A program made the position numbers and the translations under genes. This document shows, piece by piece, positions 1 to 4,788 of a DNA stretch of 5,102 bases; position 1 is the first letter of the stretch; every line of letters starts with the position of its first letter. The notes beneath the pieces were generated by a model. The model saw nothing but the letters and a program-made list of their open reading frames with translations, was not told where the DNA came from and did no database searches. The stretch spans positions 1 to 5,102 of the forward strand of contig USJP01000160.1 of the NCBI GenBank assembly GCA_900555105.1, read 5' to 3'. Source of the DNA: an uncultured Coriobacteriaceae bacterium (GTDB taxonomy: Bacteria > Actinomycetota > Coriobacteriia > Coriobacteriales > UMGS124).

Positions 1-2177
1 GGAGCAGCCGCAAGCTGGAGGGCCGTAATGGCAGCCTCAAGCAGCTCGGTCTGCTTGTCCACGATGGTCTGGGTGGCCGTCTCATCGGCTAGCACTGCCT
101 TGGCAGATGCCAGGGCGCCCTGCATGGCCGCCCAGCTCTCGGGCGTGTAATCGGCCTCGGTCAGGCCCTGCGCGCTGTCGACTGCGCCCTGAAGCGTCTT
201 GCGCTCGACAACGGGCGTGAACTCGGCTGCGGGGCCGCCGTCTTCCTCGGCAATCGTGCCGGCCGGGATAGACGTGGTGGCAGGGTTATCAAGCACGCCG
301 TTGTCGTTGAAGTGCAGCTTCTCGCCCTTGAAGGTGAAGGTACCGCTGCGCAACACGCCGTTGGTGCCGCAGTAGATGACGCGGCCGTCGGGCAGGTAGG
401 TCAAACCGGTCGCCATGACACCCGTGTCGGCGTCAAAGTAGCGAGAGCCGTCAGAGAGATGCACAAAGCCCGTGACGCGCAGGCCGTTCTCGTCGTAGTA
501 CTTCACCACGCCACTCGGCAGGGTCACGAGGCCGGTTTGCATGGCGCCCAGCTCAGGCTCGAAGTAGCGCCACGCGCCGCCCACAAAGCACTCGCCGCGC
601 AGGAGCCAGCCGCCAATGTAGTAATGCGTGTCACCGTCAAAGAACGACCAACCGTCGGGCTGGTATTCCTTGATGCCCGTGACGCCAAAGCCCCACTCGG
701 CATTGGTCGCGTCGCTCACGAGGCGGATCTTTACGCTGTCGCCGGGAACCTTCACCGTTGCGCCCGCGAGGTCAGCGCCAGTATAGCGCCCCACCATGGA
801 GCCGTCGGAGCCGTAGACCTCGACGAAGTCGTAGCCGCGCTCAAGGTACGTCTGTTTGTCAAATGTGACGGCAAGGCCCGTAGCACCAGGATCGCTGTAC
901 ACCCAGGTATCGCATATGCCGTTGGCATAAGCGTGCGGGCTGGCAAGGTCGGTGGCCTTCGTCACCACGTGCTGGTTGCAGACGACCTCGACCTTCACCG
1001 TCTGCGTCACGCCACTGCCATCCACTGCAGCACACGTTACCGTGGTTGAGCCCTGCGCCACACCGGTGACGTTGCCGCGCTCGTCCACCCTGGCAACGGC
1101 CGGGTTGGAGGAAGACCACACGACGTTCTTGTTGTAGGCGTTGTTGGGAAGCACGGTTGCGAGCAGCGGCTTGACGTCACCCGCCTCCATGGAGACGCTT
1201 GCCTTATTGAGGTCGATGCGTGTTACCGGCTGCACCACGTCGACCGTGCAGGAGGCGCTCATCTTGCCGGCGGTGAGGGTCACCGTTGCCGTGCCCAGGC
1301 CGGCCGTGACGACCGAGCCGTCCTGTCCGACCGTCACGACAGAGGCGTCGCTCGTAGACCACGCGATGTCATCGGTGCAGTTGGAAGGCTCGACCGTGCC
1401 CGTGAGCTTCGCAGTCTGCACGCCGTTGAGCAGAAGCAGCGAGTTGTTGTTGAGCGTGACCTTCGTCGCGTGGAAGCGGTTTTGCACGAAGGTGAAGCCA
1501 TGCCTGCTCGCATAGTCGGGGGCGATGGACTCCGCGTCACCCAGAATCTTGAGGCCGGCGATGTCCTCGTACACCGTCTGCTGCACGACCTGGTCTTTGC
1601 CGTCCTTGTCCTTCTGCGTGACGTTGGCCTGCTTGGCAAGCACGAAGGCGTCTTCGGCGATGCTCGTCACCGTGGGGGCGATGTCTACGCTCGCAAGCGC
1701 GGTGCACCCCTCGAAGGCGCGGGCACCAATGGAGGTCACGCCGTCGGGTATCACGACCTCGGCGAGGGCGGTGTTGCCCTTGAATGCCTCATCAGCAATG
1801 CCGGCCAAAACGATGCCGTTGAGCCTGTCGGGAAGCACAAGCTTGGCAGAAGCGCCCTCATAGCCCGTGAGAACAGCTTGCTGGTTTCCATTGAGAACAT
1901 AGGTGTAGGTGTCCTGCCCCACCTGGGCCTGCTTGGCCGAGGCGGCGGGGGCGGCAGGGGTCGAGGTTGCATTGGCGTTGGAAGTCGAGGCCAGGTCGAC
2001 CGAACCGGTGGACTCAGTGCCGGGTGCCTTGACGCTCACAAGCGTCGAGGACGAGCCCTGCGCCGTGGTGTCGGCCAGCGCCTCGGCCGGATAACCGGCT
2101 GCAAATAACAGGAGTGCAAGGGCCGCGACGGGAATGGCGGCGACTACGCGTCTACCCACACATGAGGCAGTTGCCAT
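1..2177 (-). CDS. Large secreted multidomain surface protein (adhesin-like), N-terminal 725 residues, runs off left edge
   Basis: Read on the minus strand from ATG at 2177, the frame is open for 725 codons to the window edge, so the C-terminus is missing. Residues 1-35 form a Sec signal peptide: basic GRR, hydrophobic core, AEALA cleavage site. An Ala/Ser/Thr-rich linker follows to about 85. Residues 86-235 are BspA-type LRR_5 repeats (IADEAFKGNTALAEVVIPDG and a similar next unit, closing with SRHGFTFV). Residues 236-316 and 317-400 are Big_2 Ig-like domains with the W-S-S/T-S core. Residues 402-505 resemble a CUB domain. Residues 507-630 are aromatic wall/glucan-binding repeats, and 659-720 look like a FIVAR domain. 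This mosaic is typical of extracellular adhesins of Gram-positive gut or oral bacteria. The ligand is unknown, and any LPXTG anchor would lie outside the window. The start is set by AAAGGAG six bases upstream. Confidence 0.93.
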   Translation of the reverse strand, partial: MATASCVGRRVVAAIPVAALALLLFAAGYPAEALADTTAQGSSSTLVSVKAPGTESTGSVDLASTSNANATSTPAAPAASAKQAQVGQDTYTYVLNGNQQAVLTGYEGASAKLVLPDRLNGIVLAGIADEAFKGNTALAEVVIPDGVTSIGARAFEGCTALASVDIAPTVTSIAEDAFVLAKQANVTQKDKDGKDQVVQQTVYEDIAGLKILGDAESIAPDYASRHGFTFVQNRFHATKVTLNNNSLLLLNGVQTAKLTGTVEPSNCTDDIAWSTSDASVVTVGQDGSVVTAGLGTATVTLTAGKMSASCTVDVVQPVTRIDLNKASVSMEAGDVKPLLATVLPNNAYNKNVVWSSSNPAVARVDERGNVTGVAQGSTTVTCAAVDGSGVTQTVKVEVVCNQHVVTKATDLASPHAYANGICDTWVYSDPGATGLAVTFDKQTYLERGYDFVEVYGSDGSMVGRYTGADLAGATVKVPGDSVKIRLVSDATNAEWGFGVTGIKEYQPDGWSFFDGDTHYYIGGWLLRGECFVGGAWRYFEPELGAMQTGLVTLPSGVVKYYDENGLRVTGFVHLSDGSRYFDADTGVMATGLTYLPDGRVIYCGTNGVLRSGTFTFKGEKLHFNDNGVLDNPATTSIPAGTIAEEDGGPAAEFTPVVERKTLQGAVDSAQGLTEADYTPESWAAMQGALASAKAVLADETATQTIVDKQTELLEAAITALQLAAA
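288..659 (-). repeat. Aromatic cell-wall/glucan-binding repeats within the surface protein (about five 20-residue units)
   Basis: Residues 507-630 of the surface protein contain tandem units of roughly 20 residues with the pattern aromatic pair, Asp/Asn-x-x-Gly, hydrophobic, x-Thr-Gly. Examples are RYFEPELGAMQTG, KYYDENGLRVTG, RYFDADTGVMATG and VIYCGTNGVLRSG, with a final decayed unit LHFNDNGVLD. This resembles the choline-/glucan-binding (CW_binding) repeats that tether proteins non-covalently to wall polymers. The units have diverged at the DNA level, so this is an ancient protein repeat and not a recent DNA duplication. Confidence 0.75.
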
Positions 2178-2183
2178 AACGGT

Positions 2184-2190
2184 CTCCTTT
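2184..2190 (-). promoter_or_regulatory. Ribosome binding site of the surface protein gene
   Basis: AAAGGAG on the minus strand lies six bases before the ATG at 2177. It fixes the start of the large minus-strand gene. Confidence 0.85.
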
Positions 2191-2200
2191 CATCGAGAAG

Positions 2201-2272
2201 GGGGCCCCACGCCGGCACCCCTCGGTGCTGCCACGCTTTGACGAACCCGTCACCGAGCTTCACAGAACTCGG
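2201..2272 (-). promoter_or_regulatory. Structured 5' leader of the surface protein gene with mutually exclusive stems
   Basis: If transcription starts just after the TATAAT at 2281-2286, the leader is about 97 nt. Its GC-rich part can fold in several competing ways. CCGAG (2272-2268) can pair with CTCGG (2257-2253). The overlapping CTCGGTG (2257-2251) can instead pair with CACCGAG (2227-2221), enclosing a TGACG/CGTCA hairpin (2252-2239). GCACC (2228-2224) can also pair with GGTGC (2219-2215). GGGGCCCC (2201-2208) is self-complementary. I recognise no named riboswitch class here. The competing pairings suggest a switch but may be chance in GC-rich DNA. Confidence 0.4.
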
Positions 2273-2288
2273 GACATAAAATTATACA
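2259..2288 (+). promoter_or_regulatory. Possible xpt promoter (TTCACA - 18 bp - TATACA)
   Basis: TTCACA (2259-2264) and TATACA (2283-2288) are separated by 18 bases and face xpt. The match is moderate. It would place the transcript start near 2295, upstream of the tandem operator-like repeat, and it overlaps the divergent TATAAT, so the two promoters could not easily fire at once. Other weaker choices exist further downstream. Confidence 0.3.
2281..2286 (-). promoter_or_regulatory. Perfect -10 box (TATAAT) of the surface protein gene
   Basis: A perfect TATAAT on the minus strand sits about 95 bases before the surface-protein start, in the AT-rich patch of the intergenic region. No good -35 lies 16-18 bases upstream. 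That slot overlaps the inverted repeat at 2307-2323, which would suit an activator-dependent or repressor-controlled promoter. Confidence 0.5.
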
Positions 2289-2302
2289 TCTATCGTCAAT
2301 AT

Positions 2303-2341
2303 ATGCCATAACCCGCGGTTATGCCATGACTCGTGGTAATG
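2303..2341. promoter_or_regulatory. Tandem 18-bp operator-like repeat with inverted-repeat core
   Basis: Two 21-base units overlap by ATG, giving an 18-bp period: ATGCCATAACCCGCGGTTATG (written here as 2303-2323) and a copy at 2321-2341 that matches at 17 of 21 positions. The first copy contains a perfect 7-bp inverted repeat, CATAACC and GGTTATG, around CGC (2307-2323). The second is a decayed dyad. Tandem dyads between divergent promoters are typical of a dimeric DNA-binding regulator. The regulator is not identifiable from the window, and the site does not match the Bacillus PurBox. Confidence 0.5.
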
Positions 2342-2394
2342 TAAGCCAATCGCAAAATGTTGCATTGCGCGCAAAAAGACGGGTTGCATCTCAG

Positions 2395-2403
2395 AAGGAA
2401 GGA
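2395..2403 (+). promoter_or_regulatory. xpt ribosome binding site, supports the GTG start
   Basis: AAGGAAGGA ends eight bases before GTG at 2412 but 14 before ATG at 2418. The spacing favours the GTG start, although the ATG product would differ by only two residues and would align equally well with Xpt homologues. Confidence 0.65.
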
Positions 2404-2411
2404 CGACAGCG

Positions 2412-2996
2412 GTGGGCATGATCGAACTCGAGGAGCGCATCAGGCGCGACGGTACGGTAAAGGCCGGCAACGTGTTGAAGGTTGACGCCTTCCTCAACCA
2501 CCAGTGCGACGTGGAGCTCTTCGACCACATGGGTGCCGCCTGGGCCGAGCACTTCGCAGGCAAGCCCGTCGACAAGATCCTCACCATCGAGTCGTCCGGC
2601 ATCGGCATTGCATGCTGTGTTGCCCGCCACTTCGGCAACGTGCCCGTCATCTTCGCCAAGAAGACGCTCTCCATCAACCTCGACGGCGAGCAGTACTGCA
2701 CCAAGATCCATTCCTTCACCAAGCAGAAGGATTTCGACGTCATCGTGACGAAGCGCTACCTCAACGAGGGCGACCGCGTGCTCATCATCGACGACTTCCT
2801 CGCCAACGGCTGCGCCCTGCGCGGCCTCATCGAAATTTGCGAGGAGGCCGGCGCCCAGGTCACGGGCATCGGTATCGCGATTGAGAAGGGCTTCCAGCCC
2901 GGCGGCCGCGAGCTGCGCGAGGACGGCTACGACCTGGACTCGCTGGCCATTGTCACGTCCATGAACCACGAGACCGGCGAGATCGTGTTCGCGTAA
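2412..2996 (+). CDS. xpt: Xanthine phosphoribosyltransferase
   Basis: The 194-residue product is a purine-salvage enzyme that joins xanthine to PRPP to give XMP and pyrophosphate in the cytoplasm. Its length matches the Xpt family (about 190). Visible family signatures are VDAFLNHQ (24-31), TIESSGI (58-64), the PRPP-binding loop [11 protein letters not shown] (123-133), and [12 protein letters not shown] (158-169) near the C-terminus. These agree closely with Bacillus Xpt as I recall it. The gene stands alone: no pbuX xanthine permease follows, and it converges on a phosphoesterase 18 bases downstream. No purine riboswitch is visible upstream, so control is probably through the tandem dyad at 2303-2341 (inference). 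Confidence 0.95.
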   Translation: MGMIELEERIRRDGTVKAGNVLKVDAFLNHQCDVELFDHMGAAWAEHFAGKPVDKILTIESSGIGIACCVARHFGNVPVIFAKKTLSINLDGEQYCTKIHSFTKQKDFDVIVTKRYLNEGDRVLIIDDFLANGCALRGLIEICEEAGAQVTGIGIAIEKGFQPGGRELREDGYDLDSLAIVTSMNHETGEIVFA

Positions 2997-3014
2997 ACCG
3001 CGAGGCTTCTCCTT

Positions 3015-3629
3015 TTATTTACCACCTGGTTTGTCATTTGGGCCTGGGACCCACTCACGGGGTTCCAGGCCCAAATTCTCATTGTCCTGAGCAGGAGTAA
3101 CGCACTCCCAGCCCTTGAAAAACTCGCGAATCTGGGCAATGCTCACCGGGCGGCAGTCGTTTGCGTCAACACCCACATCGTAGCGGCGATAGCCCTTCGC
3201 GCGTTGCAGCTCGTTGTAATGGGAACCTGTGCTGTGAATATGCCCGTGCACATGAATCACGCCACGAAAAATTCCGTTCCAGGTCATGAACGGGTAATGG
3301 CTGGCAACCACGCGTGTCTTGTTGTATTTGATGTCGCGATAGTCGTCGATGCGCTCGAAAAAGTCCGTGTCGTCCCAATCGAGGTCGTGGTTGCCGCGCA
3401 CAAGCTGCACATGCTGGCAGCGAATACCACGTAGAAGGTCGAGCACCTCGTCTTGCCTGCCCTTCATCGACAGGTCGCCCAGAATGCAGAGGGTGTCGCT
3501 CTCTCCCACGCACTCGTTGATGTTGGCGATAATACCCTGCGCCATCTCGTCCACCGTGGCAAAGGGGCGCTGCGTAAAGGTCAAGATGTTCTCATGGCAA
3601 AGATGCAAATCACTAGTAAACCAAAGCAC
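3015..3629 (-). CDS. Calcineurin-like metallophosphoesterase, small stand-alone domain
   Basis: The 204-residue protein has the ordered metal-site motifs of the calcineurin-like phosphoesterase superfamily: D7-x-H9 (SDLHL), GDL with D52, GNHD (79-82), H111 (SHYP) and G129-H-I-H132. These residues normally hold a two-metal centre that hydrolyses phosphomono- or diesters. No signal peptide is seen, so it is likely cytoplasmic. The substrate cannot be told from sequence; relatives include nucleotide phosphodiesterases and predicted phosphoesterases found in phages and bacteria. The GTG start is set by GAGGAG five bases upstream. The last residues (about 185-198) are encoded by the hairpin at 3036-3076, so this tail is probably not part of the catalytic fold. 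The gene is divergent from the hypB-like gene and convergent with xpt. Confidence 0.9.
   Translation of the reverse strand: MLWFTSDLHLCHENILTFTQRPFATVDEMAQGIIANINECVGESDTLCILGDLSMKGRQDEVLDLLRGIRCQHVQLVRGNHDLDWDDTDFFERIDDYRDIKYNKTRVVASHYPFMTWNGIFRGVIHVHGHIHSTGSHYNELQRAKGYRRYDVGVDANDCRPVSIAQIREFFKGWECVTPAQDNENLGLEPREWVPGPNDKPGGK
3036..3076 (+). terminator. Long hairpin 40 bases after xpt, probable xpt terminator inside the convergent gene
   Basis: The arms 3036-3052 and 3060-3076 form a 17-bp stem with a 7-base loop (ACTCACG). One pair, G3048-U3064, is a wobble that exists only in plus-strand RNA; in minus-strand RNA it becomes a C-A mismatch. This points to selection on the xpt transcript. 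The sequence after the stem is only mildly U-rich (TCTCATTGT), so termination may be imperfect. It overlaps the last codons of the opposing phosphoesterase gene. Confidence 0.6.
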
Positions 3630-3634
3630 GGGCG

Positions 3635-3640
3635 CTCCTC
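3635..3640 (-). promoter_or_regulatory. Ribosome binding site of the phosphoesterase, supports a GTG start
   Basis: GAGGAG on the minus strand lies five bases before GTG at 3629. The first motif (SDLH) follows at residue 6, as expected for the family N-terminus. Confidence 0.7.
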
Positions 3641-3663
3641 ACGGTAAAAGGCAAACGCGGGTG

Positions 3664-3669
3664 ATTATA
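3664..3669 (-). promoter_or_regulatory. Candidate -10 box (TATAAT) of the phosphoesterase gene
   Basis: A perfect TATAAT on the minus strand implies a leader of about 28 bases before the GTG start. No convincing -35 is visible at the usual distance. The same AT patch reads TATAAC on the plus strand, so plus-strand use cannot be excluded. Confidence 0.45.
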
Positions 3670-3691
3670 ACGCTTCGCAAGCCGTGGTTTG

Positions 3692-3700
3692 TGCTACCCT
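3692..3700 (+). promoter_or_regulatory. Candidate extended -10 (TGC-TACCCT) of the hypB-like gene
   Basis: TGCTACCCT has the TGn extension followed by TAnnnT and shares TGCTACC with the element before the binding-protein gene at 4656-4664. The -35 region is weak (TTCGCA, 15-base spacing). It would give a leader of about 110 nt containing the structure at 3734-3797. Confidence 0.35.
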
Positions 3701-3733
3701 TCTCCCCTGACGGGGCCAAAGCAAATCGCAGGG

Positions 3734-3797
3734 GGTTGCTAAGGCAATACGGAAGGCGATCGTGCCTCCCGTATTCCCGCATGCGTATCAGGCAACC
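3734..3797 (+). promoter_or_regulatory. Structured 5' leader before the hypB-like gene (possible riboswitch-like element)
   Basis: GGTTGC (3734-3739) pairs with GCAACC (3792-3797), with a U-G pair extending it. This closes a domain that holds a hairpin of AATACGG and CCGTATT (3746-3752 with 3769-3775) and, past one mismatch, AGGC and GCCT (3754-3757 with 3764-3767), loop GATCGT. A separate CCCC/GGGG hairpin lies at 3704-3715. The closing stem ends four bases before AAGGAGG, so folding could influence translation. The GGAAGGC...GCCTCCCG pattern loosely recalls molybdenum-cofactor riboswitches, but I cannot confirm membership. Confidence 0.4.
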
Positions 3798-3800
3798 AAA

Positions 3801-3807
3801 AAGGAGG
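3801..3807 (+). promoter_or_regulatory. Ribosome binding site of the hypB-like gene
   Basis: AAGGAGG lies nine bases before ATG at 3817 and selects this start over the long in-frame extension upstream. Confidence 0.85.
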
Positions 3808-3816
3808 CATCGTCGG

Positions 3817-4506
3817 ATGGACGAGACCAAGGTCATTGAAGTCAAGCAATCGATTCTCTGGGAAAACACCCAGGAGGCCGACCAGTGGCGCCAGAAGCTG
3901 GCCAAAGAAGGCACGTTCTTCCTCGACGTGATGGCTTCGCCCGGCGCCGGCAAGACCACGCTCATCCTGGCCCTTCTCAAGGAGCTCAAGGCCCGCGGCC
4001 TGGAGTGCGGCGTCATCGAGGCCGACCTCGAGAGCGATGTGGATGCGCTCAAGATCAAGGAAGCCGGCGTGGCTTCCGTCGAGCTCAACACCAAGGGCGT
4101 ATGCCACGTGGAGATGGGCATGGTCAAGCGCTCGTTCGCAGCGTTCGGCGACCACCACTTCGACTTCATGGTGCTCGAGAACATCGGCAACCTCGTGTGC
4201 CCAGCCGATTTTGACACGGGAGCCCACACGCGCGTCATGCTCCTGTCGGTGCCCGAGGGCTATGACAAGGTGTACAAGTACCCGCCGATGTTTGCCGTCA
4301 CCAACGCGCTCATCGTGACGAAGTGCGCCTACCTGCCGCTCAACCCCGATTTCGACATGGACGCCCTCAAGAAGCAGGCTCGCGTCCTCAACCCCACCAC
4401 GCGCGTCTTTGAGCCCGACGCGCGCAACGGCCAGGGCATCGCCGAGCTGGCCGACTGGTTGTGCGAGATGCGCGACAAGACGCTCGCTGCCAGCGCCGCG
4501 CTCTAG
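3817..4506 (+). CDS. hypB: HypB-family nickel-incorporation NTPase with an atypical G4 motif
   Basis: The 229-residue product belongs to the SIMIBI-class HypB/UreG GTPases. HypB helps deliver nickel to [NiFe]-hydrogenase in the cytoplasm, using nucleotide-driven dimerisation. Visible features are the P-loop ASPGAGKTT (40-48), VIEADLESDVDA (66-77), GVCHVE with metal ligands C96-H97, and ENIGNLVCPADFD (121-133) with C128, the third ligand of the family's dimer-interface metal site. The family's NKxD guanine-recognition motif reads TKCA (168-171) here, and the usual EGDDKPLKYP stretch reads EGYDKVYKYP (147-156). No His-rich or Cys-rich N-terminal nickel store is present. No hypA or other hydrogenase maturation gene is adjacent. 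It may be a divergent HypB or a related metallochaperone with changed nucleotide preference. ATG at 3817 is chosen because of AAGGAGG; the open frame upstream is antisense to the phosphoesterase. Confidence 0.88.
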   Translation: MDETKVIEVKQSILWENTQEADQWRQKLAKEGTFFLDVMASPGAGKTTLILALLKELKARGLECGVIEADLESDVDALKIKEAGVASVELNTKGVCHVEMGMVKRSFAAFGDHHFDFMVLENIGNLVCPADFDTGAHTRVMLLSVPEGYDKVYKYPPMFAVTNALIVTKCAYLPLNPDFDMDALKKQARVLNPTTRVFEPDARNGQGIAELADWLCEMRDKTLAASAAL

Positions 4507-4553
4507 GCTCACGCTTCCCGCACGTCGCAACCAACTGCATACCAACGGCACGC

Positions 4554-4594
4554 ATGAGGGGCCGGTTCGGAAATTCTCCGGGTCGGCCCCTCAT
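4554..4594 (+). terminator. Rho-independent-type terminator after the hypB-like gene
   Basis: ATGAGGGGCCG (4554-4564) pairs perfectly with CGGCCCCTCAT (4584-4594). The stem continues with three G-U wobbles and CGGA/TCCG to a 5-base loop at 4572-4576. The wobbles pair only in plus-strand RNA, showing it acts on the hypB-like transcript. It starts 47 bases after the stop and is followed by TCTGTATA, a weak U-tract. Confidence 0.8.
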
Positions 4595-4655
4595 TCTGTA
4601 TACGGATACCAGTGACCTCATTTAACAGTGTAGTAACTTTAACCGCCTAAAGGGA

Positions 4656-4664
4656 TGCTACCAT
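4656..4664 (+). promoter_or_regulatory. Candidate extended -10 (TGC-TACCAT) of the binding-protein gene
   Basis: TGCTACCAT carries the TGn extension and shares TGCTACC with the element at 3692-3700. The best -35 is TTTAAC at 4638-4643 with a short 15-base spacing. It would leave a leader of about 118 nt that is AT-rich between 4681 and 4770, unlike the coding regions. Confidence 0.4.
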
Positions 4665-4788
4665 CTGCCCAACAGCTTGAATCATAAGTAAGAGTGTTCT
4701 CGCTGTTTTATGCACAGATAGGAATATTTTGTCTATTTTGCTTCATTTATGTTTCACGTTTCGCCGTTCAAGGAAAAGGAGCGTACCC

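Larger units (their letters stand above)
4507..4788 (+). other. Intergenic region between the hypB-like and binding-protein genes
   Basis: This 282-base stretch holds the terminator (4554-4594), the candidate promoter (4656-4664) and an AT-rich leader. The leader contains two TATTTTG heptamers nine bases apart (4725-4731 and 4734-4740). AAAAGGAG ends seven bases before the next start. No small gene with a ribosome binding site was found. Confidence 0.6.

Noticed and set aside
312..1049. Plus-strand open frame of 245 codons opposite the surface protein
   Set aside because: It has no ribosome binding site and an Ala/Val/Arg/His-rich composition with no domain pattern. It lies wholly antisense to a frame with clear domains, so it is a GC-driven shadow. 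The same holds for 1470-2108 on the plus strand.
2201..2272. Cyclic-di-GMP riboswitch in the surface-protein leader
   Set aside because: The GACGCAAAGC core and GAAA tetraloop/receptor arrangement of that class are absent.
2178..2411. Purine riboswitch upstream of xpt
   Set aside because: The conserved three-way-junction core of purine aptamers could not be found on the plus strand.
2391..2969. Minus-strand open frame of 192 codons opposite xpt
   Set aside because: It has no known motif and is a mirror frame of a well-conserved enzyme gene in GC-rich DNA.
3349..3816. Upstream in-frame extension of the hypB-like gene by 156 codons
   Set aside because: The extension overlaps the phosphoesterase antisense, its sequence is Arg/Ser-rich with no homology to HypB, and AAGGAGG clearly marks ATG 3817.
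3739..4551. Minus-strand open frame of 270 codons opposite the hypB-like gene
   Set aside because: It spans the terminator-proximal region and the hypB leader, is low-complexity His/Glu/Val-rich, and has no ribosome binding site. HypB motifs on the other strand explain the conservation.
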